This document shows positions 1 through 7,954 of a stretch of DNA of 64,000 nucleotides, one piece after another. Position 1 is the stretch's first letter; each line of letters begins with the position of its first letter. The position numbers were made by a program, and so were the translations under genes. Origin of the DNA: Streptomyces stelliscabiei (GTDB taxonomy: Bacteria; Actinomycetota; Actinomycetes; Streptomycetales; Streptomycetaceae); assembly GCF_014873495.1 (NCBI RefSeq), contig NZ_JADBGF010000001.1, forward strand, positions 8,618,001 to 8,682,000, written 5' to 3'. The notes under the pieces were generated by a model. That model saw only the letters and a list, made by a program, of their open reading frames with translations. It searched no databases and was not told where the DNA came from.

Positions 1-523
1 GCGAGACGACCCGGAAGCCGACACCACCCGCTCCGGACGCCGGCTTGAAGCAGGCACGGTGCCCGGCGTCCTCCAACTCGTCGACAGCCGCGACGAGTTC
101 CTCGGCGTTCGTCACCCGGAACCACGGCGGTACCGGAACCCCGTGCGTCTGGACCGCCTCGTACGCGGTCACCTTGTCCTCGAAGACCTCGATGGCCCCG
201 GCGGTCGGCGCCAGCAGGACCGTACCGACGGCCGCGAACTCCTCGCGGTGCGCGGCCAGGGTCGCCTGGTGCAGCCGGGGCACGAACACGTCGATGCCGC
301 GCTTGGCGCACTGGTCGAGCGCGTACTCGACGTACGCGGCGGGGGAGAGGCCCTCGGGCTCCAGGTCGGCGGTGTCGGCGGCGGCCAGTACGGGGGAGTC
401 GGCGTCACCGTGCGTGGCATGGATGTCCACCGGACGAGCGTGCGGATTATGCCGCAGCTGATCCATGAAGAAGACGTTCTCCGCGTACGTGCGGTTGAGC
501 CAGACGCGTACGCGAGAGACCAT
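1..523 (-). CDS. ATP-grasp domain protein, 3'-truncated by the window edge
   Basis: The reading frame opens at an ATG preceded by GAAAGG and runs off the left edge with no stop, so about 174 N-terminal residues are visible. The sequence begins MVSRVRVWLNRTYAEN and later shows a lid-like stretch, AYEAVQTHGVPVPPWFRV, followed by ACFKPASGAGGVGFRVV. These match the N-terminal pre-ATP-grasp domain and the first ATP-binding lysine/glycine loop (KPxxGxGGxG) of ATP-grasp ligases. Such enzymes join a carboxylate to an amine or thiol with ATP. The substrate cannot be read from this part. It is divergent from the metallophosphoesterase gene, with about 280 bp between them. Confidence 0.75.
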   Translation of the reverse strand, partial: MVSRVRVWLNRTYAENVFFMDQLRHNPHARPVDIHATHGDADSPVLAAADTADLEPEGLSPAAYVEYALDQCAKRGIDVFVPRLHQATLAAHREEFAAVGTVLLAPTAGAIEVFEDKVTAYEAVQTHGVPVPPWFRVTNAEELVAAVDELEDAGHRACFKPASGAGGVGFRVVS

Positions 524-802
524 GCAGGCCGCCTTTCAGAGGTTCGCGGGCACGGCGGAGCAGGCCGTGCCCGGCCAGGGGGGATGGAGGTACGCCGAAC
601 CGCCGTACGCGAAAGAGAGGGCGTGGCGGTGGTGTAGGAGGGATCATACGGCCACCGGGCCCCAGGTTTCTGTCACGCGCGTGTTAATCCTCGCGCGGCG
701 GGGTCACCGGGACGCGGGCCGGACGGCTCGGCAGGTCGGTCTTGTCCGCCGGCGCGCCCGTGTGTTCTCGTGTTGATGTTCGGTGTCCGGAAGGGAGCAC
801 GG

Positions 803-1714
803 GTGGACTCGAAGGCCGACCGGCACGGAAATCTGCTGGCCATCAGCGATCTGCACATCGGCTATCCCGAGAATCGCGCCCTGGTCGAGCGGATGCGCCC
901 CGAGACCGACGAGGACTGGCTCCTGGTGGCGGGTGACGTCTCCGAGAGCGTCGCCGACATCCGCTGGGCCCTGGAGACACTGGCCGGCCGCTTCGCCAAG
1001 GTCGTCTGGGCGCCGGGCAACCACGAACTGTGGACCCACCCCGGCGAGACCGTTCCGTACCGGGGCGTCGAGCGGTACGAGCACCTGGTCGCCCTCTGCC
1101 GGGAACTGGGCGTCGTCACTCCGGAGGACCCCTACCCCCTCTGGGAGGGACCGGGCGGCCCGGTGGTGGTCGCCCCGCTGTTCCTCCTGTACGACTACTC
1201 GTTCCTGCCCAAGGGCTGCGCGACGAAGGACGAGGGCCTGGCGTACGCGCACGGCACCGGCATCGTCTGCACCGACGAGCACGTGCTGCACCCCGACCCG
1301 TACCCGAGCCGCGAGGACTGGTGCCGCGCCCGCGTCGCCGAGACCGAACGCAGACTCGCCGAACTGCCGCCCGGCCTGCCGACGGTGCTGGTCAACCACT
1401 ACCCGCTGGACCGGCACCCCATGGACGTCCTGCACTACCCCGAGTTCGCCATGTGGTGCGGCACCGAACTGACCGCCGACTGGCACCGCCGCTTCCGCGT
1501 CGAGGTCATGGTCTACGGTCATCTGCACATCCCGCGGACCACCTGGCTGGACGGCGTCCGCTTCGAAGAGGTGTCCGTGGGTTACCCCCGCGAGTGGCGG
1601 CCGCGTCCGGGACCGCCCGGCAGGCTGCGCCGCATTCTGCCGATGGAGGTCGAAGCCGGTGATCGAGGAACTGCTCCCGGGAGCGGTCGTGGTCGTGGAG
1701 GCGTACGCCCCTGA
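803..1714 (+). CDS. metallophosphoesterase (calcineurin-like)
   Basis: The 303-residue protein carries the calcineurin-like metallophosphoesterase signature in order: ISDLHIG near the N-terminus, GDVSES, GNHELW, and a C-terminal YGHLHIP. These residues bind two metal ions and hydrolyse phosphate esters; the substrate is not known from sequence. I chose the GTG at 803 because AAGGGAG sits 5-6 nt upstream. An in-frame GTG 33 nt earlier lacks a ribosome site. The 3' end overlaps the PPTase start by 56 bp, so the two are translated together. This pairing with an Sfp-type PPTase is familiar in Streptomyces. Confidence 0.9.
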   Translation: MDSKADRHGNLLAISDLHIGYPENRALVERMRPETDEDWLLVAGDVSESVADIRWALETLAGRFAKVVWAPGNHELWTHPGETVPYRGVERYEHLVALCRELGVVTPEDPYPLWEGPGGPVVVAPLFLLYDYSFLPKGCATKDEGLAYAHGTGIVCTDEHVLHPDPYPSREDWCRARVAETERRLAELPPGLPTVLVNHYPLDRHPMDVLHYPEFAMWCGTELTADWHRRFRVEVMVYGHLHIPRTTWLDGVRFEEVSVGYPREWRPRPGPPGRLRRILPMEVEAGDRGTAPGSGRGRGGVRP

Positions 1715-2396
1715 CACGGACGCGGCCGTCGAGGGGATCGAGCTGTACCCCGAGGAGGAGGCGGTCGTGGCGCGTGCGGTGGCGAAGCGGCGCCGCGAGT
1801 TCACCGTCGTCCGCGCCTGCGCCCGGCGGGCCATGGAGAAGCTGGGCGTGGCGCCGCGGGCGATCGTGCCGGGCGAGCGCGGCGCCCCCGGCTGGCCGGA
1901 CGGGCTCACCGGCAGCATGACCCACTGCGAGGGGTACGCGGCCGCCGCCCTGGTCCGCCAGGACGACCTCGCCTCCCTCGGCATCGACGCCGAGCCGCAC
2001 GGCGCCCTGCCCGAGGGCGTGCTGGCGGCGATCGCGCTCCCCGCCGAGGAGACCCGGCTGGGGCGTCTGACCGCCGGCGATCCCACGGTCCACTGGGACC
2101 GGCTGCTCTTCAGTGCCAAGGAGTCCGTCTACAAGGCGTGGTTCCCGCTCACCGGGCGGTGGCTGGACTTCTCGGAGGCCGACATCGAGATCTCCGTCGA
2201 ACCCGGCGGCCGCTCCGGCGCGCTGCGCGCCGAACTCCTCGTGCCGGGACCGGCGGTGGACGGCCGACGGGTCGACGCCTTCGCCGGACGCTGGACGGTC
2301 CGGCGGGGACTGGTGGCGACGGCCGTGTCGGTTCCCCGTTCCACGGTGCCCCTCGCCGCGGAAGCCCGCTCCGGAGAGGCCCGGGACGCCGGGTGA
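1659..2396 (+). CDS. 4'-phosphopantetheinyl transferase (Sfp/EntD type)
   Basis: At 245 residues this has the size of an Sfp-type phosphopantetheinyl transferase. It shows both core motifs: GIDAEPH (Mg2+ and CoA binding) and FSAKESVYKAW (WxxKE-type), plus the upstream basic stretch VRACARRAMEKLG and the TGSMTHCEGYAAAAL motif. The enzyme moves the phosphopantetheine arm of CoA to a serine on acyl or peptidyl carrier proteins. No carrier protein, PKS or NRPS lies in the window, so it probably serves clusters elsewhere. Its GTG start lies inside the metallophosphoesterase gene, and its TGA overlaps the next GTG (GTGA). Confidence 0.93.
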   Translation: MIEELLPGAVVVVEAYAPDTDAAVEGIELYPEEEAVVARAVAKRRREFTVVRACARRAMEKLGVAPRAIVPGERGAPGWPDGLTGSMTHCEGYAAAALVRQDDLASLGIDAEPHGALPEGVLAAIALPAEETRLGRLTAGDPTVHWDRLLFSAKESVYKAWFPLTGRWLDFSEADIEISVEPGGRSGALRAELLVPGPAVDGRRVDAFAGRWTVRRGLVATAVSVPRSTVPLAAEARSGEARDAG

Positions 2397-3376
2397 TCGT
2401 TCTCGCCTGCGCGGACCTGCACGAACGGGTCTCGCCGGCCGTCGACGCGGAGATCGCGGCCGCCCTGGAGCATCTCGGGCCCTCGTCCACGGCCGTACGA
2501 ACGTCCATAGCCGGGCTGCTGGTCCACCAGCGGATGACCTACCCGCTCCGCGTCCTCCCGCTCCTCGTGCACGCCGCCGAGACCGGCACCCCGGAACCGG
2601 CGATCCCGCTGGCTGCCGTCCATGTCCTGTGGTGGACCTCCGCCTGCTACCTCGACGACCTGGCCGACAGCCACCACGGGCGCCCTCCCGCCGGACTCGG
2701 CACCGACGAGGCGCTGTTGGCGGCCGTTCTCGCCGGGCAGGCCCTCCCCCTCCGGATCGTCCAGGCCCAGCCGCTTCCGCACGCGGTGCGCAACGCCCTC
2801 GCCGCCGAGATCGTCGACGGCTCGATCGCCGCCGTGGAGGGGCAGTTGCGGGATCTGCGGGGCGACCTGGAGAACGCCACTCCCGAAGCGGTCGTCGCCG
2901 TCTACCACGGGAAATCCGGTGTCCCGTTCGGAATGATCACGGCGATGGCCGCGATCCTCTCCGGCGCGGACACCGAACGGACCGAGCGATGGCGGGAGTT
3001 CGGCGCGGCCTTCGGCGTTCTCTGGCAGCTGTTCAACGACCAGGAGGACCTTCTCTCCGGCCGCGACGAGGACCTGCGCAACGGCACGGTCACCTATCTC
3101 CTCACCTGTGCGATGCGACAGACGCCCCCAGCGGCACAAGGCCGGCTCGCGGAACTCGTGCGTGCCGCCCGCGGTTCCGCTCGGGCCCGCACCGAACTCC
3201 GGGCGCTGCTGCTCGCCCCCGCCGTGCTCCGCCGCTACGAGAAGGACCTCGCGGCGTTCCGCGACGAGGCACACCGGGTGCTCGACCGACTGGACGGTGA
3301 CGCGGCCTACCTGCGGTCCCTGCGACAGCTGGTGGACCAGGCCGCCGCGCCGTATCTGACGAGCCACCACGGCTAG
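2393..3376 (+). CDS. polyprenyl synthetase-family (class I isoprenoid) enzyme
   Basis: The 327-residue protein has the all-helical trans-prenyltransferase layout. A first aspartate-rich motif DDLAD lies at residues 88-92. A second, variant motif NDQED lies at 215-219, where the usual first Asp is Asn. YHGKSGVPF at about 171-179 matches the KT/S-rich substrate loop. The family condenses isopentenyl diphosphate units or transfers prenyl groups; chain length and acceptor cannot be assigned. The GTG start overlaps the PPTase stop. The gene converges on a small peptide gene across a hairpin. The variant second motif leaves open a specialised prenyltransferase (ComQ-like) rather than a plain diphosphate synthase. 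Confidence 0.82.
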   Translation: MIVLACADLHERVSPAVDAEIAAALEHLGPSSTAVRTSIAGLLVHQRMTYPLRVLPLLVHAAETGTPEPAIPLAAVHVLWWTSACYLDDLADSHHGRPPAGLGTDEALLAAVLAGQALPLRIVQAQPLPHAVRNALAAEIVDGSIAAVEGQLRDLRGDLENATPEAVVAVYHGKSGVPFGMITAMAAILSGADTERTERWREFGAAFGVLWQLFNDQEDLLSGRDEDLRNGTVTYLLTCAMRQTPPAAQGRLAELVRAARGSARARTELRALLLAPAVLRRYEKDLAAFRDEAHRVLDRLDGDAAYLRSLRQLVDQAAAPYLTSHHG

Positions 3377-3390
3377 GGGCGCCCGACGAC

Positions 3391-3426
3391 GGCGACGGTC
3401 CACCGGGCCCCCGGCGGACCGTCGCC
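3391..3426. terminator. bidirectional hairpin terminator
   Basis: A perfect 11-bp inverted repeat (GGCGACGGTCC / GGACCGTCGCC) with a 14-nt loop fills the 57-bp gap between the convergent polyprenyl synthase and small peptide genes. There is no T-tract, as is common in Streptomyces. It would stop transcription from both sides. Confidence 0.75.
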
Positions 3427-3433
3427 GCACGCC

Positions 3434-3661
3434 TCAGACCTCCGGACACCAGCTCCGCAACAGCCGGAAGAAATCCTCCTCGTTGCCCGAGAGTCCCGCC
3501 GCCGTCAGTGCCTGCTCCGCCTCGGCGAGCACGGCGGGCGGCACCACGGGTGGTCGGCATGACCCCCCGGACCCGTCGAACGCCGCTCGTACGGTCCCCA
3601 GCAGCCGTAGATAGGCCTGTACGGCGGCGCGCTCGCGGTCGGTCAGTACGGCGGTCGGCAT
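3434..3661 (-). CDS. 75-residue peptide with C-terminal Trp-Cys (possible modified peptide precursor)
   Basis: The ATG has a strong ribosome site (AGGGGAGA, 7-8 nt spacing), which argues for a real gene. The longer in-frame extension upstream has none. The product is 75 residues, mostly helical and acidic to neutral, with a Gly/Ser/Pro break around residues 30-42 (SGGSCRPP). It ends SWCPEV, with Trp71 and Cys72. No signal peptide or membrane segment is seen, and I do not recognise the family. It sits between a polyprenyl synthase-like gene and an FAD oxidoreductase. ComX pheromone precursors are short, carry a conserved Trp near the C-terminus and are prenylated by a polyprenyl synthase homolog, so a modified-peptide role is possible but unproven. 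Confidence 0.7.
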   Translation of the reverse strand: MPTAVLTDRERAAVQAYLRLLGTVRAAFDGSGGSCRPPVVPPAVLAEAEQALTAAGLSGNEEDFFRLLRSWCPEV

Positions 3662-3788
3662 CGAACGGCTCTCCCCTGGTCGGATCGGCGAAACTCCGTG
3701 CCCGCCCCGGCGTACGGGTGGCACACTCCCAGCTTGCCGTCCCCCACTGACAATCCCGTTCTCCCGCGCGCTGAAGTCGCCCGGGGGG

Positions 3789-5216
3789 CTACCGCGGAGC
3801 CGTCCCCAGCACCGTCTGTCGCTCATCCTCCGTCAGCGGCGGTTCCGTCAGCGGGGATCTGACCGGACCGCGCAGCACCGCCAGGAGGACCTCCGGCCTG
3901 ACGAGGGCGCCGATCGGTGCGCTGAGGGTGACCACACCGAGATACGCCTTGAACACCAGGGGCCGGCCGAGCGCGGTCCGCGCCAGCCGGTCCACATAAC
4001 GGCCGAAGAGTCGCTGCACGGCGTTCGGCCGCTTGCCGATGGCCTCCGGGTAACGGATGTCGGTGCCGGTGGCCAGGTCCCAGGCCAGGGACACCGGTAC
4101 CGCCACCGCCTTCTGGACCCGGCGCGCGAGTCCGGGCGCCGTCAGACCGTGCGTGGTGACCCGCTCACGCAGCGCCAGGGCGCTCTGGGCGGCGACGGAC
4201 ATGCCGTGCCCGTATATCGGGTTGTACGTGGCGACCGAGTCGCCGATCGCGACGAAACCGTCGGGCCAGCCGGACACCTTCTCGAAGAAGCGCCGCCGGT
4301 TGATCGTGCTGCGGGTGACCACGACGTCCGTCAGCGGCTCGGCGCGGGCGATCAGCTCGCCCACGACCGGGTGCCTGACGTCCCGCGCGAACGCCTCGAA
4401 CTCCTCGGCACGGGCGCTCGGTTGACCGCCCCGGGTGCCCGACACCGTCACCAGCCAGCGCCCGCCCTCGATGGGCACGAGGGTGGCGCTGCGCCCCGGC
4501 ACCGGCTGCGACCCGTCCGGCTGCACATTGACCACCGGGTACTCCTCGGTGCCCGCCGGCGCCCGGAAGACCCGGCTGGCGTACACGAGCCCGGAGTCGA
4601 CCTCCTCCATCGGCGCCGGCGCGACCCCGAGGGAGTCGAGCCAGGCGGAGCCCCGCGAACCGCGTCCGGAGGCGTCCACGACCAGATCGGCGGCGAGGAC
4701 CCGCCCCTCACCGTCGGCGGAACGGACCCGCAGCCCCGTCACCCGGGAGGCGTCGCCCTCCAGTCCCAGGATCTCGGTGCGGTCGAGAAGGGTGACCCGG
4801 GGCCCGGAGAGCAGTCGGGCGCGGACGACCGACTCCAGCAGATCGCGGCTGCACGCGATCATGAACTCCATCTCGGGCCAGCGGCGCAGCCAGCCCTGGG
4901 GCGACAGGGAGACCAGACCGGTCGGCAGCGGGATGCGCCGGGCACCGGCCGCCAGCCAGGCGTCCGTGACCCCCGGCAGCAGCTCCTCCATCGCGCGGGC
5001 CCCGCCGGACCACAGCAGATGGGCGTGCCGGGCCTGGGGCACGCCCCGGCGGGGGCCGGGCCCCTCGGGCAGCGTGTCGCGTTCGACGACGGTGACGTCG
5101 GCGTGGTCGCGCAGCGCGGCGGCGGCCAGCAGGCCGGCCAGGCCCGCGCCGACGACGACGGCATGCCGGGATGTCGTGACCGCGGTGTCGCGCGGGCCGC
5201 TAACGGGTTCGCTCAT
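3789..5216 (-). CDS. FAD-dependent oxidoreductase (epoxidase/geranylgeranyl reductase-like)
   Basis: The 475-residue protein begins with a Rossmann FAD-binding site (AVVVGAGLAGLLAAAAL, then a VVERD acidic end). It has the GVPQARHAHLLWSGG stretch typical of squalene epoxidase-like and prenyl-reducing flavoproteins. The second FAD motif, FVAIGDSVATYNPIYGHGM, lies near residue 340. Members of this class hydroxylate, epoxidise or reduce lipid or aromatic substrates. I placed the start at MSEPVSG; the track-length extension lacks a ribosome site. Its first codons overlap the 3' end of the membrane protein gene by 17 bp, so the two are co-translated. Next to a prenyl enzyme and peptide gene, a prenylated substrate is plausible. 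Confidence 0.82.
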   Translation of the reverse strand: MSEPVSGPRDTAVTTSRHAVVVGAGLAGLLAAAALRDHADVTVVERDTLPEGPGPRRGVPQARHAHLLWSGGARAMEELLPGVTDAWLAAGARRIPLPTGLVSLSPQGWLRRWPEMEFMIACSRDLLESVVRARLLSGPRVTLLDRTEILGLEGDASRVTGLRVRSADGEGRVLAADLVVDASGRGSRGSAWLDSLGVAPAPMEEVDSGLVYASRVFRAPAGTEEYPVVNVQPDGSQPVPGRSATLVPIEGGRWLVTVSGTRGGQPSARAEEFEAFARDVRHPVVGELIARAEPLTDVVVTRSTINRRRFFEKVSGWPDGFVAIGDSVATYNPIYGHGMSVAAQSALALRERVTTHGLTAPGLARRVQKAVAVPVSLAWDLATGTDIRYPEAIGKRPNAVQRLFGRYVDRLARTALGRPLVFKAYLGVVTLSAPIGALVRPEVLLAVLRGPVRSPLTEPPLTEDERQTVLGTAPR

Positions 5217-6408
5217 GGAAGTCGCTCTCTGACCTGGTCGCGGCGGCCCATTCACGGGCGGCCGCTACGACGGGTGACTGACGCAGGGCGATGGACATCC
5301 GTACGAGGTCACGGGGGTTCTCGGTGGGCGGGACGGCGGCCTCGGCGGTGGCGGAGCTGATGACCCGGCCCTCCGGGTCGTGCTCCCTGGCCCGCACCGC
5401 CGCCGTCACCATCGCCGCGTCGGCCTCCGCCCGCGCCTGGGCGGGCTCGGAACCCGCCGCGACGGCGGCGTCGTACGCCTTGGCACGGACCCCGGCGTCG
5501 AAGTACGGGTACAGGCTGAGCATGCCGTCGTGGATGTCGGACTCCCGCTGCGTCATCTGCAGCCGGGCGGGCGCCCACCAGGAGATCCGCACCTCGTGGC
5601 TCGCCTGGGCCCAGACGGGACGCAACTCCCGCCACAGCGGGCCGAGCCGGCGGTACATCGACCAGATGGTCCAGGAGTCGCCGAGGCGCTCCCCGGCCAG
5701 GGGCAGACAGAATCCGACCGCGCAGACCTGCGCGCCGACGGACGACAGCACGGGGGCGACGTACGTGCTCAGGTAGTCCAGGTCGCCGCCCTGCCAGCGG
5801 GCGGCCACGGCGATCAGCTTGACCGCCGCGAACGGCACGTTCAGCAGGAAGCCGAAGGCGATGATCAGCAGTCCGGCGCGCAGCCAGCCACGCACCTGGA
5901 GCGCCCAGCGCCAGCACATGACGTTCATGGCGACGCCCGCGACGGTGAAACCGGTCAGATACAGCACGATCATCTCGCGCATGAAGGGCGTGCCGGCGTA
6001 GTACGTGTCGAAGTCCCGCACGCGCTCCACGGGGGCGTCGCCGAGCACGAACAGCAGCACGATCGCCGCGCACACCGCGCCGTACCCGGCGATCCAGCGG
6101 TGCGAGAGGCGGCGGGTCGTCTCGGGCGGGCCGCCCCGCCAGTTGGTGATCAGCACCAGGCAGGAGCCGCTGAACGCGCTCAGCAGGAAGTACACGACGG
6201 CCGCCGAGACGTTCGTGACGCCGGTGACGCGGTTGACCTCGCCGATCGTCGGCGGCGCGGCGAAGAAGAAGACGAGGGTGGCCAGCGTCATCAGCGCGCA
6301 CACGGACCTGATCAGGGGGTCGCCCCAGTTCCGCAGCAGCGCGGGCGTCTTCGAGGCCAGGGCGATCGCCATCGCGATGGCCGGAAGGTAGTAGCTGGAC
6401 CCGTCCAT
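5200..6408 (-). CDS. seven-helix membrane protein, MAB_1171c family
   Basis: This 402-residue protein has seven hydrophobic segments at about residues 5-24, 32-54, 67-88, 104-123, 143-165, 175-201 and 213-237. A soluble, Arg/Ala-rich tail of about 165 residues follows. That shape and sequence fit the MAB_1171c-type putative transporter family, whose function is unknown. No ATPase or known transporter motif is visible. A 7TM module plus a large soluble tail suits a receptor as well as a transporter. It lies downstream of the ImmA-like and XRE genes and overlaps the FAD oxidoreductase start. Conserved linkage with XRE and ImmA/IrrE genes is my recollection of other Streptomyces genomes, not something checked here. 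Confidence 0.8.
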   Translation of the reverse strand: MDGSSYYLPAIAMAIALASKTPALLRNWGDPLIRSVCALMTLATLVFFFAAPPTIGEVNRVTGVTNVSAAVVYFLLSAFSGSCLVLITNWRGGPPETTRRLSHRWIAGYGAVCAAIVLLFVLGDAPVERVRDFDTYYAGTPFMREMIVLYLTGFTVAGVAMNVMCWRWALQVRGWLRAGLLIIAFGFLLNVPFAAVKLIAVAARWQGGDLDYLSTYVAPVLSSVGAQVCAVGFCLPLAGERLGDSWTIWSMYRRLGPLWRELRPVWAQASHEVRISWWAPARLQMTQRESDIHDGMLSLYPYFDAGVRAKAYDAAVAAGSEPAQARAEADAAMVTAAVRAREHDPEGRVISSATAEAAVPPTENPRDLVRMSIALRQSPVVAAAREWAAATRSESDFHERTR

Positions 6409-6461
6409 GTTCTCGGTGTCTCTGCGTCTTCGCGTCGTGACGTCTCGGCGTTTCCGGCCGC

Positions 6462-7010
6462 TCAGCCCTGCGGTCCGCGGTAGCCCAGCGAGGCCCCGAT
6501 GCGGCCGGCCAGGTGATCGCGGCGCACGGGCCCGCGCAGCGCCGAACCGGCGAGCCAGGCACGGCACTTGCTCGCCAGCAGCAGCCCGAAGCTCTCGGCG
6601 TCCTGCTCGTCCGTCAGGTCGAAACGCGTACGCGCGGCGACCTTCAGCACGGTCGCCCGCAGATCGGCGTCCTGGCTCAGTAAGCGCGCGGCGACCGCGG
6701 TGCCCTCCACGTGCCGGCCGCAGTGCCCGGCCTGCATGTGCCACAGCTCGTGGCCGAGGATCACCAACTGGTGGTCGGGCGCGGTGCGTTCCTCGATGAC
6801 GACCAGATCCTGTTCGGCCATGTCCAGCCACAGCCCGCTGGCCGTGCCCGGCGGGAAGACGGCCGTGCGGTACCGGACCGGTCGGCCGCGGCGCCTGCTC
6901 ATGGCGTCGCACAGGGCGCTGTAGAGATCGGCGGGGTCCGCCGGTGCCGGCAGGGTGAGTTCGCCGACCAACTCGCCGCACAGACGGCGCATTTCCTTTC
7001 CGATGCCCAC
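6462..7010 (-). CDS. ImmA/IrrE-type metallopeptidase with a TTA codon
   Basis: The 182-residue protein has a zinc-peptidase motif HELWH at residues 87-91 inside LVILGHELWHMQAG, and a second short acidic region DEQDAESFGLLLA that could supply the third ligand. This is the ImmA/IrrE arrangement. Those proteases cleave or inactivate a partner repressor, often an XRE protein encoded alongside, as is the case here 13 bp upstream. Leu110 is encoded by TTA (complement of bases 6681-6683), the rare codon read by the bldA tRNA in Streptomyces, so translation is probably restricted to development. Annotations calling such proteins toxins are common but not supported by anything here. Confidence 0.85.
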   Translation of the reverse strand: MGIGKEMRRLCGELVGELTLPAPADPADLYSALCDAMSRRRGRPVRYRTAVFPPGTASGLWLDMAEQDLVVIEERTAPDHQLVILGHELWHMQAGHCGRHVEGTAVAARLLSQDADLRATVLKVAARTRFDLTDEQDAESFGLLLASKCRAWLAGSALRGPVRRDHLAGRIGASLGYRGPQG

Positions 7011-7023
7011 AGATCTCCCCCGG

Positions 7024-7680
7024 TCAGGACTCGGGCCGCTTGACGCTCTCCAGCAGCATGTCCAGCCACTCCGCCACCTTGTCGCGGTGCTGGTCGGTGG
7101 GCAGCTGGGCCGCCCGCCAGGCGATGGAGCGCACCCCGTGGTTCTGCAGCAGCCGCTGCAACGGGTCGTCCGCGGCCTCGGCCGCCGCGCGTTCGCGGTC
7201 GGCGAGCTGCTGGAGAAGCTCCTGCTCGGTCCGCATCAGGGCGCTCGCCAGCGCCTCGGGGTCCTCGGCGGTGAGGAAACCGGCGTGCACCCTGAAGAAG
7301 CGCTGGATGGCGTCGCAGTGCTCCATCGTGGGCCGCCGGTCCCCGTTGATCAGGGCGCCCGCCTGCTGGCGGGACATCCCCGCGCCGTCGGCGATCTCCT
7401 GCTGGGTGTACTTACGGCCGCCCGGCTTGAGACGGGTGCGTCGCAGCAGGTCCAGGCGCTGCAGAAAGCGGGCCTGGACGTCGGGTTCACCGGCGCGCTG
7501 CCCGCTCAGCAGCGCCTTCACCACGGCCTCCGGCACGCCCGAGGCGACCGAGAGCCGTCGGGTGTCGAAGACCTCCGTGTGGCCTACGCGCAGCTTGTCC
7601 GCCAGCGCGGTGACTCGGGCCACGACGGCCGGCAGCAGAACCGTCGCCGCGGCGTCCGGAACCTCGAAGCCATCCGTCAC
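7024..7680 (-). CDS. XRE-family transcriptional regulator
   Basis: The 218-residue protein has an XRE-type helix-turn-helix at about residues 91-130 (YTQQEIADGAGMSRQQAGALINGDRRPT, then HCDAIQRFF). A 90-residue N-terminal region precedes it, and a C-terminal helical tail follows. The GTG start is set by GTAGGAG 8 nt upstream; the longer frame runs through the promoter region without a site. It is the first gene of a minus-strand set with the metallopeptidase, membrane protein and FAD oxidoreductase. The likely model, by analogy with ImmR/ImmA, is repression relieved by the protease. A 22-bp palindrome 143 bp upstream is a candidate operator. Confidence 0.87.
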   Translation of the reverse strand: MTDGFEVPDAAATVLLPAVVARVTALADKLRVGHTEVFDTRRLSVASGVPEAVVKALLSGQRAGEPDVQARFLQRLDLLRRTRLKPGGRKYTQQEIADGAGMSRQQAGALINGDRRPTMEHCDAIQRFFRVHAGFLTAEDPEALASALMRTEQELLQQLADRERAAAEAADDPLQRLLQNHGVRSIAWRAAQLPTDQHRDKVAEWLDMLLESVKRPES

Positions 7681-7822
7681 CGACAGATCTCCTACGTCTC
7701 TCTCAGGCCAATTTCGCGGTACTGCGGAATCCGTGGATGCAAGCCTGGCGCGAGACCCTGGTCCCGGCAAGTACACCGTGAACTGCGGGGAGACTAGCGG
7801 TTGTGTCGAACTCACATCCAGG

Positions 7823-7844
7823 TCTCGCCACAACTGTGGCGAGA
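7823..7844. promoter_or_regulatory. 22-bp palindrome, candidate operator
   Basis: Perfect 10-bp arms TCTCGCCACA and TGTGGCGAGA flank a central AC. It lies in the 274-bp divergent region between the XRE gene and the MmyB-domain gene. Its symmetry and position fit a dimeric repressor site, most simply for the neighbouring XRE protein. The motif is seen directly; the binding protein is inferred. Confidence 0.6.
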
Positions 7845-7878
7845 TTCAGCCGTCAACCGGCGTCGAATGCCACGATAG

Positions 7879-7908
7879 TTGACACCGATCCGACCGGGGC
7901 ACCAGGAT
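7879..7908 (+). promoter_or_regulatory. candidate promoter for the MmyB-domain gene
   Basis: TTGACA is followed 18 nt later by CAGGAT, an acceptable vegetative (HrdB-type) promoter. It lies 47 nt before the start codon and 35 nt downstream of the 22-bp palindrome. Confidence 0.45.
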
Positions 7909-7954
7909 CAAGGCGCCGCGTGAAGGCCGCATAGGCAAGAGGGGTGACCTCCCG

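Noticed and set aside
704..2119. 471-codon minus-strand frame opposite the metallophosphoesterase and PPTase
   Set aside because: Both plus-strand genes have full motif sets; the minus frame has none.
3789..5216. FAD oxidoreductase as the missing kynurenine 3-monooxygenase
   Set aside because: Its ARHAHLLWSGG motif and neighbours fit lipid/prenyl-type flavoenzymes, and it lies 13 kb from the pathway.
6462..7680. XRE plus ImmA-like pair as a toxin-antitoxin system
   Set aside because: The catalytic HELWH motif and gene order fit repressor-protease signalling, and no toxin domain is visible.
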